Below are positions 1-7,950 of a DNA stretch of 64,000 bases, one piece after another; position 1 is the first letter of the stretch; every line of letters begins with the position of its first letter. The position numbers were made by a program, and so were the translations under genes. The DNA comes from Myxococcales bacterium. Lineage in GTDB: Bacteria; Myxococcota_A; Polyangia; Polyangiales; Polyangiaceae. The DNA lies in contig CAHJWM010000017.1 of assembly GCA_903642325.1 (NCBI GenBank), positions 37,141 through 101,140 of the forward strand. The letters run 5' to 3'. The notes below the pieces were generated by a model that saw only the letters and a program-made list of their open reading frames with translations, was not told the DNA's origin and ran no database searches.

Positions 1-442
1 GCACGCGACAGCGCACATGGGTTGGCCCAATCTCGAGCACCGTCAGGCGGATCAAGCCGCTGTCCACCAAGATCGTGGCCCCCAACGTCACGTCACCGGG
101 CAAGCCCGGGTAATTGACGTTGATACCCCGCACATCGCCGGTAGGTTTGTCCGTGTAAAATTCGAAGACGTCGCCCACGCGCAGCTCGATTGGCTCCGGC
201 ACCACGCCGGTGCGGATCTCGGGGCCCTTTACGTCCATCATGATCGCGACGTGGCGGTCCAACTCCGTCGAGACCTTGCGTGCACGGCGAATCAGGGCCT
301 GCGCCCACTCCCCGCTGCCGTGCGCCATGTTGAGCCTCAAGACGTCGACGCCGGCGGTGATGAGCTCCCCGAGCTTTTCTTCTGTTTCCGTGGCAGGTCC
401 GATTGTCGCAATGATCTTCGTGTGCCTGTAGTAACCGCGCAT
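1..442 (-). CDS. pyk: Pyruvate kinase, N-terminal part (runs off the left edge)
   Basis: Pyruvate kinase transfers the phosphate of phosphoenolpyruvate to ADP in the last step of glycolysis, in the cytoplasm. About 147 residues are present. The first barrel strand reads TKIIATIGPAT (residues 8-18). RLNMAHGS (36-43) corresponds to the family RLNFSHG motif, with the Asn and His/Gly/Ser ligands kept. MMDVKGPEIRTG (68-79) is the TKGPEIR motif after which the lid (B) domain begins. The ATG at 442 is chosen because the conserved start lies only a few residues inside it. The rest of the barrel and the allosteric C-terminal domain lie outside the window. It points away from the hydrolase genes and is separated from them by about 65 bases. 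Confidence 0.93.
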   Translation of the reverse strand, partial: MRGYYRHTKIIATIGPATETEEKLGELITAGVDVLRLNMAHGSGEWAQALIRRARKVSTELDRHVAIMMDVKGPEIRTGVVPEPIELRVGDVFEFYTDKPTGDVRGINVNYPGLPGDVTLGATILVDSGLIRLTVLEIGPTHVRCRV

Positions 443-509
443 GGCCCCGTCTAACCACGATCGACCCGGCGAGTCCATCGCCCGGGAATCAGGAAACGCA
501 GAGCGGGCT

Positions 510-1583
510 CTAAAACGCCGGTTGACCACGCAGCTCGCGGAGTAGGTCTTCCACGCGGCGAAACGCATCCTTGCGGCCGAGTTGCAGTAAGTGACCGCCG
601 TGCCAGGAAACGAGCGGCGCACCCAAGTGTGCGGCGAGCTTTCGCGCATGGCCGACCGGAGTAATGCGGTCGGCCTTGGCGGCCACGACCAGGGTCCGCC
701 CCGGCGCCAGTAACGGGCGGCGGGCGAGCGGGCTCACCACGCGGTAGATGCGCTCGAGCAAAGCGTGCTCCTCGGCCTCCGCTGCCGGCTCGACGCTGAG
801 CTCACCCTGCTCGCGCGCAAAGTCGGCCAAGGACGCCAGCGGGATCACGGGCACGCAAAACGATAACCCCGCCTGCACGGTCGAAAGTAGCGCCGCCGAA
901 TAGCCTCCGAGACTCATGCCCATGACGCCGACTTCGGGATGGCCCTGCACGGTGAGCCAGCGGATGAAATCTCTCAGGTCCCCGATCACCTGCCGAAATC
1001 CCTCATTGCTGAAGCGCGGATCGCCGGCCGGAAACTCGGGTGCGCCTCGCCGGTGGGGGTTGCCGCGCACACCGTGGAACGGCAGCGTGAAGAACGCTAC
1101 GTCGTAGCCGCTGCGCAAAAATCGCCGCACGGGCCAAAGCCGAGCTTCGACTTGATAGTTGCCGGCCATGTAGCCATGAATCAAAATCGCGACCGGGCGC
1201 TTCTGCTCGTCGAGCCGACCTACCAGACGCACCGCAGCCGCGTGGTTCTCTACCGTGCGCTGGTAGCGTTCGCGAATACCCGAGGCGAAGGGCGCGTAAT
1301 CACTGGCCCAAGACAGATCAACGGCGCGCGCGCCTTGGACGTCGATGGTAGCGGCGCGCGCGACCGGCGAGATGTCGCGCACGGGCAGGAAAAAATCGTC
1401 GTCTAGGTGCTCCGGGTAAAGCTCGGCGAAGCCGCGCAGCAACTCCGCGCGACCGGCGGCCGAGGACGGTCGCGGCGAGGTCAGTCGGCGCGCGTTGTTT
1501 CGTGCCTGAACCGCCAGGGTGACGGCGCGGTCGACGGCGCCGGCTGCGCTGCCCAGGGCTCGGCGCGTGGCACGGCCGATCAT
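510..1583 (-). CDS. Alpha/beta hydrolase family protein (ABHD18-like)
   Basis: A 357-residue alpha/beta-hydrolase. IHGYMAG (about 135-141) gives the oxyanion region, GMSLGG (222-227) the nucleophile elbow with Ser224, KADRIT (303-308) a likely acid Asp305, and WHGGHLL a catalytic His331. The long region before the fold and the HGYM...PFHG pattern resemble the ABHD18/abhydrolase_18 group. No signal peptide is visible, so it is probably cytoplasmic, and the substrate is unknown. The ATG at 1583 overlaps the stop of the next gene upstream (1580-2479) by four bases, so translation of the two is probably coupled. It is the last gene of a three-gene minus-strand run with a second hydrolase and a CPBP protease. 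Confidence 0.82.
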   Translation of the reverse strand: MIGRATRRALGSAAGAVDRAVTLAVQARNNARRLTSPRPSSAAGRAELLRGFAELYPEHLDDDFFLPVRDISPVARAATIDVQGARAVDLSWASDYAPFASGIRERYQRTVENHAAAVRLVGRLDEQKRPVAILIHGYMAGNYQVEARLWPVRRFLRSGYDVAFFTLPFHGVRGNPHRRGAPEFPAGDPRFSNEGFRQVIGDLRDFIRWLTVQGHPEVGVMGMSLGGYSAALLSTVQAGLSFCVPVIPLASLADFAREQGELSVEPAAEAEEHALLERIYRVVSPLARRPLLAPGRTLVVAAKADRITPVGHARKLAAHLGAPLVSWHGGHLLQLGRKDAFRRVEDLLRELRGQPAF

Positions 1584-2479
1584 TCGCGCACGCTACCTTG
1601 CAGGGCTCGCGCCTGAAAGAGGAGCATCTCGAGCGTGCCGGCCTCGCGCAAAAAAGTTTGGTCATGCGGCCCCTCGGCGAGCGTGAGGGTCGGAGCCAGG
1701 CCGCGCTCCATCAGCCGTAGCGAGAGCCGCTCCGCCGCCGCGCGGAACGGATCGAGGCTCGAGGTCGTGATATGCACGCGGCGCGGACCGAGCTCGGCCG
1801 ACGCGTCGGCGATGCGCCGCGCGTACACCTCGGCCAATTGCATTCCAAACGCGCCTTGCATGGTTCCGACGACCCCGAACAGCTCCGGCTTACGCGAGAA
1901 CACTTCCAGCGATACGTAGCCACCGAGCGAAACGCCATCGACGCCAAGATGCGCGGCTCCGATCAGCGTCGGCGTGGCGGCGCGCACGGCGGGTAGCAGC
2001 GCGCGTTCCACGTAGTCTGCGTAGTGATCGAGCACGGGCGAGTTCGGGTCTTTACCGAGTACGTTGGGCGTGAAAGGACACACGATGGCCAAGTCCTGAA
2101 ACGGCACCGCGGCAAGCTCAGCGTTGATGGCGGTCAGGCGTTCATCGGAAAGGTAGCGCTTTTTAGGCAGCGTGCGGACGACGGGCGGCGCGCTCAAACG
2201 CGCGTACGCTTCGGGCAGCCCATAGCGCTCGTACCAGGCCCGAATGCCGAGCGCCTCGCGGCCGGTTTCGCCGAGCCCGTGGAACAGCACCACGAGCTTG
2301 AGTGGGGTGCTCTCGAGCGCGCGCGTCGGCCGCAAGAGCAGGCACTTTTGAGCGAAATTTCCCGCACCGGGCACTGCCAGCTCGCGGACCGTGAGCGAAG
2401 CAAGCTCGGCGCGCGCGGGCTCCGTCAGCAGCGTACTGCCGAGTGCGAGCAAGTGCCGGCGGCTGAGCGCTCGGCTCAA
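1580..2479 (-). CDS. Tat-exported alpha/beta hydrolase (esterase-like)
   Basis: A 299-residue hydrolase whose N-terminus carries a twin-arginine-like signal: SRRHLLAL, a hydrophobic stretch, then ARA before the likely cleavage site near residue 24. This implies export folded to the periplasm or beyond. The fold shows FHGLGE (oxyanion region, 66-71), GVSLGG (182-187, nucleophile Ser184) and GPHDQTF near the end (catalytic His272). The start is a TTG at 2479 overlapping the TGA of the upstream CPBP gene as TTGA. The downstream hydrolase start overlaps this stop as ATGA. The pairing of a periplasmic and a cytoplasmic hydrolase with a membrane protease suggests processing of an acylated or esterified substrate, but that is inference. 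Confidence 0.8.
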   Translation of the reverse strand: MSRALSRRHLLALGSTLLTEPARAELASLTVRELAVPGAGNFAQKCLLLRPTRALESTPLKLVVLFHGLGETGREALGIRAWYERYGLPEAYARLSAPPVVRTLPKKRYLSDERLTAINAELAAVPFQDLAIVCPFTPNVLGKDPNSPVLDHYADYVERALLPAVRAATPTLIGAAHLGVDGVSLGGYVSLEVFSRKPELFGVVGTMQGAFGMQLAEVYARRIADASAELGPRRVHITTSSLDPFRAAAERLSLRLMERGLAPTLTLAEGPHDQTFLREAGTLEMLLFQARALQGSVRE

Positions 2480-3369
2480 GGACGATGCCCGAAGGTCGGT
2501 CGCAACCGAGCGGGTGAGCTAACCATCAGCAATGTGCCGAGCGCAGCCACTCCTAACCCGGCCCCAACGCGCCCGAAGTGCAGCGCATGGTCGCCAAAAC
2601 GCCCGACGAAGCGCACATCCAAAAGCACGACGGTATTGTAAACCGTATGGGCGATGATCGAAGGCACGAGAGAGCCACTGTACAGGCGCGTGAGCCCGAA
2701 CCCGACCCCCAGCACTATCGTGCCCGCAATCTGCGTGGGCTCGAGGTGAAAAAGCCCGAACAAAAGGCTCGGGATCAAGATCATCTCGGCGTGCGACCGC
2801 TTTTCGAACGCGCGCGTCAACAAGCCGCGGAACATCAGCTCCTCGACCAATGCCGGCAGCAGCGCCGCCGCGCACAACACCAAGACGAGCCCGCCGCTGC
2901 TGGCGTTGCGAGCGACGGCCACCAGCAGCCGCTCGGCATTCGCGTCTCTCCCTAAAAAACGAAAGGCTAGCTCACCAGCGAGCTCCGCCAACGGACCGAA
3001 CCCAAAGACGATCAGCAAACCTGCGCCGATCGTGCGCAGCGTGGGCTGCCCGATCGGAAACACACGTCCAACGTCTGGCCGATGCCGCATCACCCAAACG
3101 AAGAGCGTGGTGGCCACGGCTAGCTCATTCAGAGCGATTGACGTGGCGATCCAGGTCGAGCTCGAGACCAGGGGCGACGAGCGCGGGTCGCTGACGAAGG
3201 CCAAGGCGCGATCGAGCGGTAAGCCTGCGCGCACGGCGAGCATGGCGGCCGTCGCCGCCACGCTTGCGCCAGTGACCAGCACGACAAGCAGCGCCAGGGC
3301 CCAAACCAAGACCGCTTGCACCCGCGTTGGAATCTCGCTGACCGGTCGCGCGACGCTCGAGGCCGACAT
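2476..3369 (-). CDS. CPBP (CAAX/Abi-type) intramembrane metalloprotease
   Basis: A 297-residue polytopic membrane protein with about seven to eight hydrophobic segments. The family motifs are present in order: EELMFRG (176-182, catalytic EExxxR), FGLFHLEP (His208) and PSIIAHTVYN (His241, Asn245). CPBP proteins include type II CAAX prenyl endopeptidases and bacteriocin-processing or immunity proteins. No prenylation partner is seen here, so the substrate is open. It is the first gene of the minus-strand trio. The start ATG at 3369 faces the lipoprotein gene at 3467, leaving a 97-base divergent promoter region. Confidence 0.88.
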   Translation of the reverse strand: MSASSVARPVSEIPTRVQAVLVWALALLVVLVTGASVAATAAMLAVRAGLPLDRALAFVSDPRSSPLVSSSTWIATSIALNELAVATTLFVWVMRHRPDVGRVFPIGQPTLRTIGAGLLIVFGFGPLAELAGELAFRFLGRDANAERLLVAVARNASSGGLVLVLCAAALLPALVEELMFRGLLTRAFEKRSHAEMILIPSLLFGLFHLEPTQIAGTIVLGVGFGLTRLYSGSLVPSIIAHTVYNTVVLLDVRFVGRFGDHALHFGRVGAGLGVAALGTLLMVSSPARLRPTFGHRP

Positions 3370-3466
3370 CGGAAGCTGATTCTACGCCGCCGCGGAGGCA
3401 GAGACGGCGCCAAAGACTTCGGTCGCGAGCCTTCCTCGTGTATCTTCCGGAAAAGAAGGACTTTGC

Positions 3467-4255
3467 ATGAAAATTATCATCATTGCACTCGGTTTACTGG
3501 TGGCGGCTGGCTGCTCGAGCAAAGACGAAAGCCCCGACCCCAATGGCACGGTCGACCTGTTTTGCAGCAACTGGGGTAAGGCCGCCTGCTCACCGACCGT
3601 GGTGGCGAATTGCTCCGGCACCGACTCGACGAGTCTGACCGATGCTCTGACGCACGCCTGCATCGAAAGCCAGCGATCATTCTGCGAGGGGCTAGTGCCA
3701 GACGGCTTTAGCTCCGCCCAGGCCAAGAGCTGTTTGGACGGGGTGGCGCAGGCATATAGCGATGCGACGCTGAGCGCATTGGAGGTGGCGACGGTGCGCC
3801 ATCGCGGTCCACCGTGTAACCATCTGATCAAAGGCCCGGCCCTAGCCGGCGAAGCCTGCAACAGTGATGACGACTGCAACACGCTGCAAAACTACTTGTG
3901 CGTGCAAAAGAGTGGCGTGGGCAGTTGCGAGATCCCAATGGTGGTCGACAATGGCACGTCCTGTACTGCCGCCAACGCCGCGTGCAACCCAGGCTTTTAT
4001 TGCGACGGCGACAACTGCGTCCAAAGCAAGGCGGCGGATGGCAAATGCGCAGACAATTTCGAGTGTGGGGCGGGGCTCAGTTGCGACGCGGACACGAAAA
4101 AATGCGCCGTGCGCGTCGACCAAAAAGAATGCACCAGCGACGACGACTGCACGGCTAAACACGTGTGTGACATCGCCGCCGGCGCCAAGACCGGAACATG
4201 CGTGACTTCGATCATACTCACGTCGACCGACAAGCTGTGTGAGGACCTCCGATGA
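3467..4255 (+). CDS. Cys-rich lipoprotein
   Basis: A 262-residue secreted lipoprotein. The signal MKIIIIALGLLVAAGC ends in a lipobox (VAAGC, Cys16), so the mature protein is lipid-anchored. The body is rich in regularly spaced cysteines in DDDCN-, CxxxFYCDG- and ECGAGLSCD-type modules, which resemble the EGF/Dickkopf-like repeats common in myxobacterial surface proteins and are probably disulfide-bonded in the periplasm or outside. The ribosome site AAGGA lies seven bases before the ATG. The stop overlaps the next gene as ATGA, so the two lipoproteins are probably made together. No enzymatic motif is seen. Confidence 0.8.
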   Translation: MKIIIIALGLLVAAGCSSKDESPDPNGTVDLFCSNWGKAACSPTVVANCSGTDSTSLTDALTHACIESQRSFCEGLVPDGFSSAQAKSCLDGVAQAYSDATLSALEVATVRHRGPPCNHLIKGPALAGEACNSDDDCNTLQNYLCVQKSGVGSCEIPMVVDNGTSCTAANAACNPGFYCDGDNCVQSKAADGKCADNFECGAGLSCDADTKKCAVRVDQKECTSDDDCTAKHVCDIAAGAKTGTCVTSIILTSTDKLCEDLR

Positions 4256-5010
4256 AAGGCCGCGCTCCACGTTGGCCGATTTTTTTTGGTTGGGGGTGCT
4301 CCTGCGCGGCGCTTGCCTGCGATGAACAGCCGGAAAAGGCGGCGCGGAGCGCGCCCTCGGTAACCGCGCCAGCAACGGCGCCGACCAAGCCGGCGGGGCC
4401 TCCAAACTTCGAGATCGACACGCTGGGCGCAAAAGTCGGCTACGAGCGAGCGCTGCTCGATAAAAGCGACGGGCGCGGCACGCTCCACCAATTGCTCGAG
4501 CCGACCGGCGATTTCGTGGCCGGCAAGGACGTGTCCTTGCTCGTCGACCGCAACGCAAAACTAAGCTGGGTGATCGCCTTCATCGACGAGCTCGGCAAGC
4601 TGGGCGCTAAGCACGCGTTGGTGAAGACCGAGACCCGCAAGGAGCTGTCCGACAGCCTGCCATTTTTTCCCTCGCTGTCCCTTAAAGTGCCCCCGGACTG
4701 CAGCGTGGTCGCGATGGTGCTGGAAGACCGTGGCACCGCCGTGTGGAAGCTTGCCGGCGGCGTCGCAAGCAAGCACGGCAAGGGCATGGCTGGCCCCGAT
4801 CTCAGCATGACTGGCGAAAACATTGAGCGCTTTGCCAAGGCCTGTAAACAGTCCAGCACGATCTTTTTCTCGGCCGCACCGAGCGTGGAATGGGGGCTGG
4901 TTTACGACTTGGCCGCGTCCTCGAAAGTCATCGAAAAGGTATCGTTCGATACGTTCGTGTTGTTGGAGGAGACGCCGGTGCCGGGCCGTCGAGTCTCTCT
5001 CGGCCGTTAG
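4252..5010 (+). CDS. Putative lipoprotein, unknown function
   Basis: A 252-residue protein with an N-terminal hydrophobic stretch ending in AALAC (Cys24), read as a lipobox. A short Ala/Pro/Thr-rich linker (residues 30-50) leads to a globular domain with VSLLVDRNAKLSWV, a charged central part and a late Cys pair (about 200-220). The segment LLVDRNAKLSW...FIDELGKLGAKHALV is reminiscent of ExbD/TolR periplasmic domains, where such domains sense or act on the cell wall, but similarity is weak and there is no N-terminal ExbD-type anchor. It starts inside the stop codon of the upstream Cys-rich lipoprotein. Confidence 0.7.
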   Translation: MKGRAPRWPIFFGWGCSCAALACDEQPEKAARSAPSVTAPATAPTKPAGPPNFEIDTLGAKVGYERALLDKSDGRGTLHQLLEPTGDFVAGKDVSLLVDRNAKLSWVIAFIDELGKLGAKHALVKTETRKELSDSLPFFPSLSLKVPPDCSVVAMVLEDRGTAVWKLAGGVASKHGKGMAGPDLSMTGENIERFAKACKQSSTIFFSAAPSVEWGLVYDLAASSKVIEKVSFDTFVLLEETPVPGRRVSLGR

Positions 5011-5024
5011 CTTGCTTCCCGCCC

Positions 5025-5489
5025 TCAACCCACAGGGGCTTCGGCTCGACGCACGTTCAGCGCGCTCATCAAGCGATCGACATCCTCAATGGTGAAGGGC
5101 TTTTCGAGCTGCGCGCCGGGGTAGCGATCCAAAAATTCACGCGCCGACTCGGTGAATGCGCCACCGGTCATGAAAACGAATCGCCCCATCAGCTCGGGGC
5201 GGCGCAGTCTGACGAATTCGTAAACTGCGGCGCCGCTCACGCCCGGCATCATCAGGTCGCAAAGGACGAGGTCGAAGCGCCCGTCCTCCTCCAGCTTGCT
5301 CAACGCTTCCCGGCCGCTCACACAGACCGAGACGTCATAACGCCCTTTGAAAGCATACAGGAGGGTTTGGCCGAGCAGGGGCTCGTCGTCCACGATCAGA
5401 ATACGCGAGCGGAGTGAGCCCGCTTCCGATGGCGGCTCGACGACGGCGCGACGCGCCGCGCTCTCCTCAGGCGCGAACGGCAAAACCAC
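5025..5489 (-). CDS. Single-domain response regulator (CheY-like receiver)
   Basis: A 154-residue receiver domain with no output domain. The N-terminal 30 residues are a variable leader. Then come ILIVDDEP (acidic pocket), VLCDLMMPG (phospho-acceptor Asp), FMTGG (switch Thr) and LEKPF (conserved Lys). Such proteins relay phosphate to a partner or bind a target such as a motor or kinase. No histidine kinase is adjacent. The start is a GTG at 5489. The gene converges on the lipoprotein gene ending at 5010, with only 14 bases between them. Confidence 0.88.
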   Translation of the reverse strand: MVLPFAPEESAARRAVVEPPSEAGSLRSRILIVDDEPLLGQTLLYAFKGRYDVSVCVSGREALSKLEEDGRFDLVLCDLMMPGVSGAAVYEFVRLRRPELMGRFVFMTGGAFTESAREFLDRYPGAQLEKPFTIEDVDRLMSALNVRRAEAPVG

Positions 5490-5879
5490 GTCTCGAACTT
5501 ATCATGCTTGCAGCCGCCCACCACGCCAGAACTCCGCCCCTGATTCCGCCCTGACCATCTCCGCGGAACGCTCGCGAGTCTCGACGAGCTCGGCCCACGC
5601 GCGGCGGGACAGAAGAGACGGGGCGTTCGCGAAGAGCGGGAGCCGTCGTTGTCCCCCTCTGTGCATGGGCGGCGGGCATCGGCGGAACCTTGCAAAAACC
5701 GGAAATGGACGGGCTCGCGGCGGCAGGCGATCCTGACGCGGCTCCAACACTTGACGACGCACGGTCAGGGGCACACGCTCTCCGACGGCCGAAAGGCGCC
5801 CGCCCGCGCCCCTCTTCGTCACTCTTCCCGCCTCTTCGCGCCCCCCTTGCCTTCCCTCGCGACCGGTTCGAGCAGCTCC
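5490..5879. other. Intergenic region between divergent receiver and sigma-factor genes
   Basis: About 390 bases that should hold the promoters of the receiver gene (leftward) and the sigma gene (rightward). An open frame in phase with the sigma gene extends back to 5649, but that part is Arg/Pro/Ser-rich and unlike any sigma domain. No hairpin or clear -35/-10 pair was identified with confidence. Confidence 0.4.
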
Positions 5880-7016
5880 GTGACAGCAAAAGTAGACGCA
5901 AAGAAACGCGCGAAACCGAGCGCACGCACGAAGGTGCCACGCGGCGAAGCGAAGGGCTCCGTGCGCGAGCCGACCGATAACGACGACGAGCGCGAAGAGG
6001 AGGAGCCGGAGCTAGCGTCCGACCCGGAAACGTTCGACACCGAGGGCGAGGTCGTCGACGACACCGATCCGGACGAAGTCGACGACGAGCGAAGGCCAGC
6101 GGAAGACGCGGAGCCTTCGGACGAGTCCGAGGGCGACGCCGCGAGCGAACGCGGCCTCGCCAAGTTCGACGCTCTGCAGGCCTACATGCGTGAGGTGCAG
6201 CGCCACCCCCTGCTCTCCGCCGATGACGAGCATAAGCTTGCCGTCGATTACGTGAAGGGCGGGCAGGATCGCGACGTCGCCGCACGCTTGGTCACGGCAA
6301 ATCTGCGCTTGGTAGTCAAGATTGCGTACGAGTACCGACGCGCTTACCGGAACATGATGGACCTCGTACAAGAGGGCAACATCGGCTTGATGCAGGCCGT
6401 TAAACGCTACGACCCATACCGCGGCGTCAAGCTGTCGAGCTACGCCGCGTGGTGGATCCGCGCTTACATGCTGCGCTTCATCCTGAACAACTGGCGCCTG
6501 GTCAAGGTCGGCACCACGCAAGCGCAGCGCAAGTTGTTCTTCAACCTGAACAAAGAAAAGGCGCGGCTCACCGCCATGGGTATCGAGCCCAGCCACGCCG
6601 AAATTGCCAAGCGCTTGAACGTCGCCGAGGCAGAAGTGACGGAGATGGATCGCCGGCTTGCACGAGCCGATGCCTCGCTCGATGCGACCGTCAACGAGGC
6701 CGACGGTCGCTCGACCACGCGCCTGGAGCTGATGCCTTCCAGCAGCGCGACTCCCGACCAGATCGCCGAGGGCTCCGAGTTCTCGGCATTGCTGCATACC
6801 GAGCTCGGTGAGTTCAGAAAAACGCTGAGCGGTAAGGACGTCGATATCTTCGAGAAGCGCGTGGTTGCCGACGACCCGCTCACGCTTCAAGAGCTGGGTG
6901 ATCAGTTCGGGGTCTCGCGCGAACGCGTGCGACAGCTGGAGTCCCGCCTCATGGGCAAGCTACGCGAGCATCTGCGCGCAAATTTCGGTGACGCGGTCGG
7001 CGTCGGCGGCGCCTGA
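5880..7016 (+). CDS. rpoH: RNA polymerase sigma factor, RpoH (sigma-32)-like
   Basis: A sigma-70-family factor of about 378 residues. It opens with a basic segment and a strongly acidic low-complexity region (about residues 33-90). Region 1.2/2 follows ([57 protein letters not shown]), then QRKLFFNLN, the RpoH-box signature of heat-shock sigma factors. Region 4 has [21 protein letters not shown], a helix-turn-helix for the -35 element. Myxococcus SigB and SigC are sigma-32-like factors of this group. I chose the GTG at 5880, although an upstream in-frame start cannot be excluded. rsmI follows after 20 bases, probably co-transcribed. The acidic N-terminal extension is longer than in E. coli RpoH. 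Confidence 0.85.
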   Translation: MTAKVDAKKRAKPSARTKVPRGEAKGSVREPTDNDDEREEEEPELASDPETFDTEGEVVDDTDPDEVDDERRPAEDAEPSDESEGDAASERGLAKFDALQAYMREVQRHPLLSADDEHKLAVDYVKGGQDRDVAARLVTANLRLVVKIAYEYRRAYRNMMDLVQEGNIGLMQAVKRYDPYRGVKLSSYAAWWIRAYMLRFILNNWRLVKVGTTQAQRKLFFNLNKEKARLTAMGIEPSHAEIAKRLNVAEAEVTEMDRRLARADASLDATVNEADGRSTTRLELMPSSSATPDQIAEGSEFSALLHTELGEFRKTLSGKDVDIFEKRVVADDPLTLQELGDQFGVSRERVRQLESRLMGKLREHLRANFGDAVGVGGA

Positions 7017-7036
7017 ACCGCGCCGGATCAAGCGGC

Positions 7037-7882
7037 GTGGCCGGCAAGTTGTATGTGGTCGGTACGCCGATCGGCAATCTGGGTGACATCACGCTACGCG
7101 CGCTGGAGACGCTGAAGCAGACGATGCACTTGGCCGCCGAAGACACGCGGCACACCCGTCAGCTCCTCACCCACTTCGCGATCCATGAACGCGCGCTGCA
7201 TGCGCTGGACGCGAACGCCGGCCCGCGCAAGGTCGAAGAGCTCATCACGCTGCTCGAAGGCGGCAATGACGTCGCGCTCGTCACTGACGCGGGCATGCCT
7301 TCGGTAAGCGATCCCGGCGCCGCGCTGGTGCGTGCCGCTCATGGCCGCGGCATCTTGGTTTGCCCCATCCCTGGCCCGAGCGCGGTGACGGCGGCGGTGG
7401 GGGCGTCGGGCCTGGTCGACGGCGCCTTCGTGTTCTTGGGTTTTCTGCCGCGCCGTGGCCGGAAGCGCAAAGATGCGCTGTTGCGCATCGAGAAGAGCGA
7501 GGATCCCGTGTTGATCTTCGAATCCCCACAGCGCCTGTCCGCGACGCTGAACGAGCTTGCCGAGCGCATGCCCACCCGTGCCTGCACGCTGTGCCGAGAG
7601 ATCAGCAAGCTGTACGAGGAGATCACGCCGTCCACGCTGCTCGCGCTCAGTCAGCGCCAAACAGAATGGCGCGGTGAAATCACGCTCGTGATCGCCGCCA
7701 CCGACCCGCGCGAGGAGGCGGAGGTCGACCTCGCGCCGCTCGAGGCGCGCATCATGGGTCGGCTCGCCGAGGGGGCCACGGTGAAGACGTTGGTCAGCGA
7801 GTTGAGCGATGAAGCGGCTTTACCCCGCCGCGAGCTGTATGCACTCGTACAACGGCTGCGCGAGCAGAGCACGAGCGGATAG
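7037..7882 (+). CDS. rsmI: 16S rRNA (cytidine1402-2'-O)-methyltransferase RsmI
   Basis: A 281-residue tetrapyrrole-methylase-fold SAM methyltransferase that 2'-O-methylates C1402 of 16S rRNA in the ribosomal P site. KLYVVGTPIGNLGDIT at the very start is diagnostic, followed by AAEDTRHTRQLL, LVTDAGMPSVSDPG and PGPSAVTAAVGASG, which form the SAM site, and FLGFLPRRGRKR. Length matches the family. The start is a GTG at 7037, only a few residues before the conserved VVGTPIGNL. It lies 20 bases behind the sigma gene. In many bacteria rsmI sits near the YraN/penicillin-binding lipoprotein cluster; that neighbourhood is absent here. Confidence 0.94.
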   Translation: MAGKLYVVGTPIGNLGDITLRALETLKQTMHLAAEDTRHTRQLLTHFAIHERALHALDANAGPRKVEELITLLEGGNDVALVTDAGMPSVSDPGAALVRAAHGRGILVCPIPGPSAVTAAVGASGLVDGAFVFLGFLPRRGRKRKDALLRIEKSEDPVLIFESPQRLSATLNELAERMPTRACTLCREISKLYEEITPSTLLALSQRQTEWRGEITLVIAATDPREEAEVDLAPLEARIMGRLAEGATVKTLVSELSDEAALPRRELYALVQRLREQSTSG

Positions 7883-7895
7883 CGTCTCCGGTTCA

Positions 7896-7913
7896 GCCCC
7901 GCGCATTCGGGGC
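7896..7913. terminator. Possible hairpin between convergent rsmI and AMP-ligase genes
   Basis: A six-base GC stem, GCCCCG/CGGGGC, around the loop CGCATT, 14 bases after the rsmI stop. It lies in the 68-base space between converging genes, where a bidirectional terminator is expected. No T-tract follows on either strand, so this is only a candidate. Confidence 0.35.
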
Positions 7914-7950
7914 CCACGCTTGACGCATCGCCCGAAGACGACGCCAGACT

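Noticed and set aside
2024..2641. Plus-strand 205-codon open frame
   Set aside because: It is antisense to the Tat-exported hydrolase and CPBP protease, both with clear motifs.
6012..6890. Minus-strand 292-codon open frame in the sigma-factor gene
   Set aside because: It is the reverse complement of conserved sigma regions and has no domain of its own.
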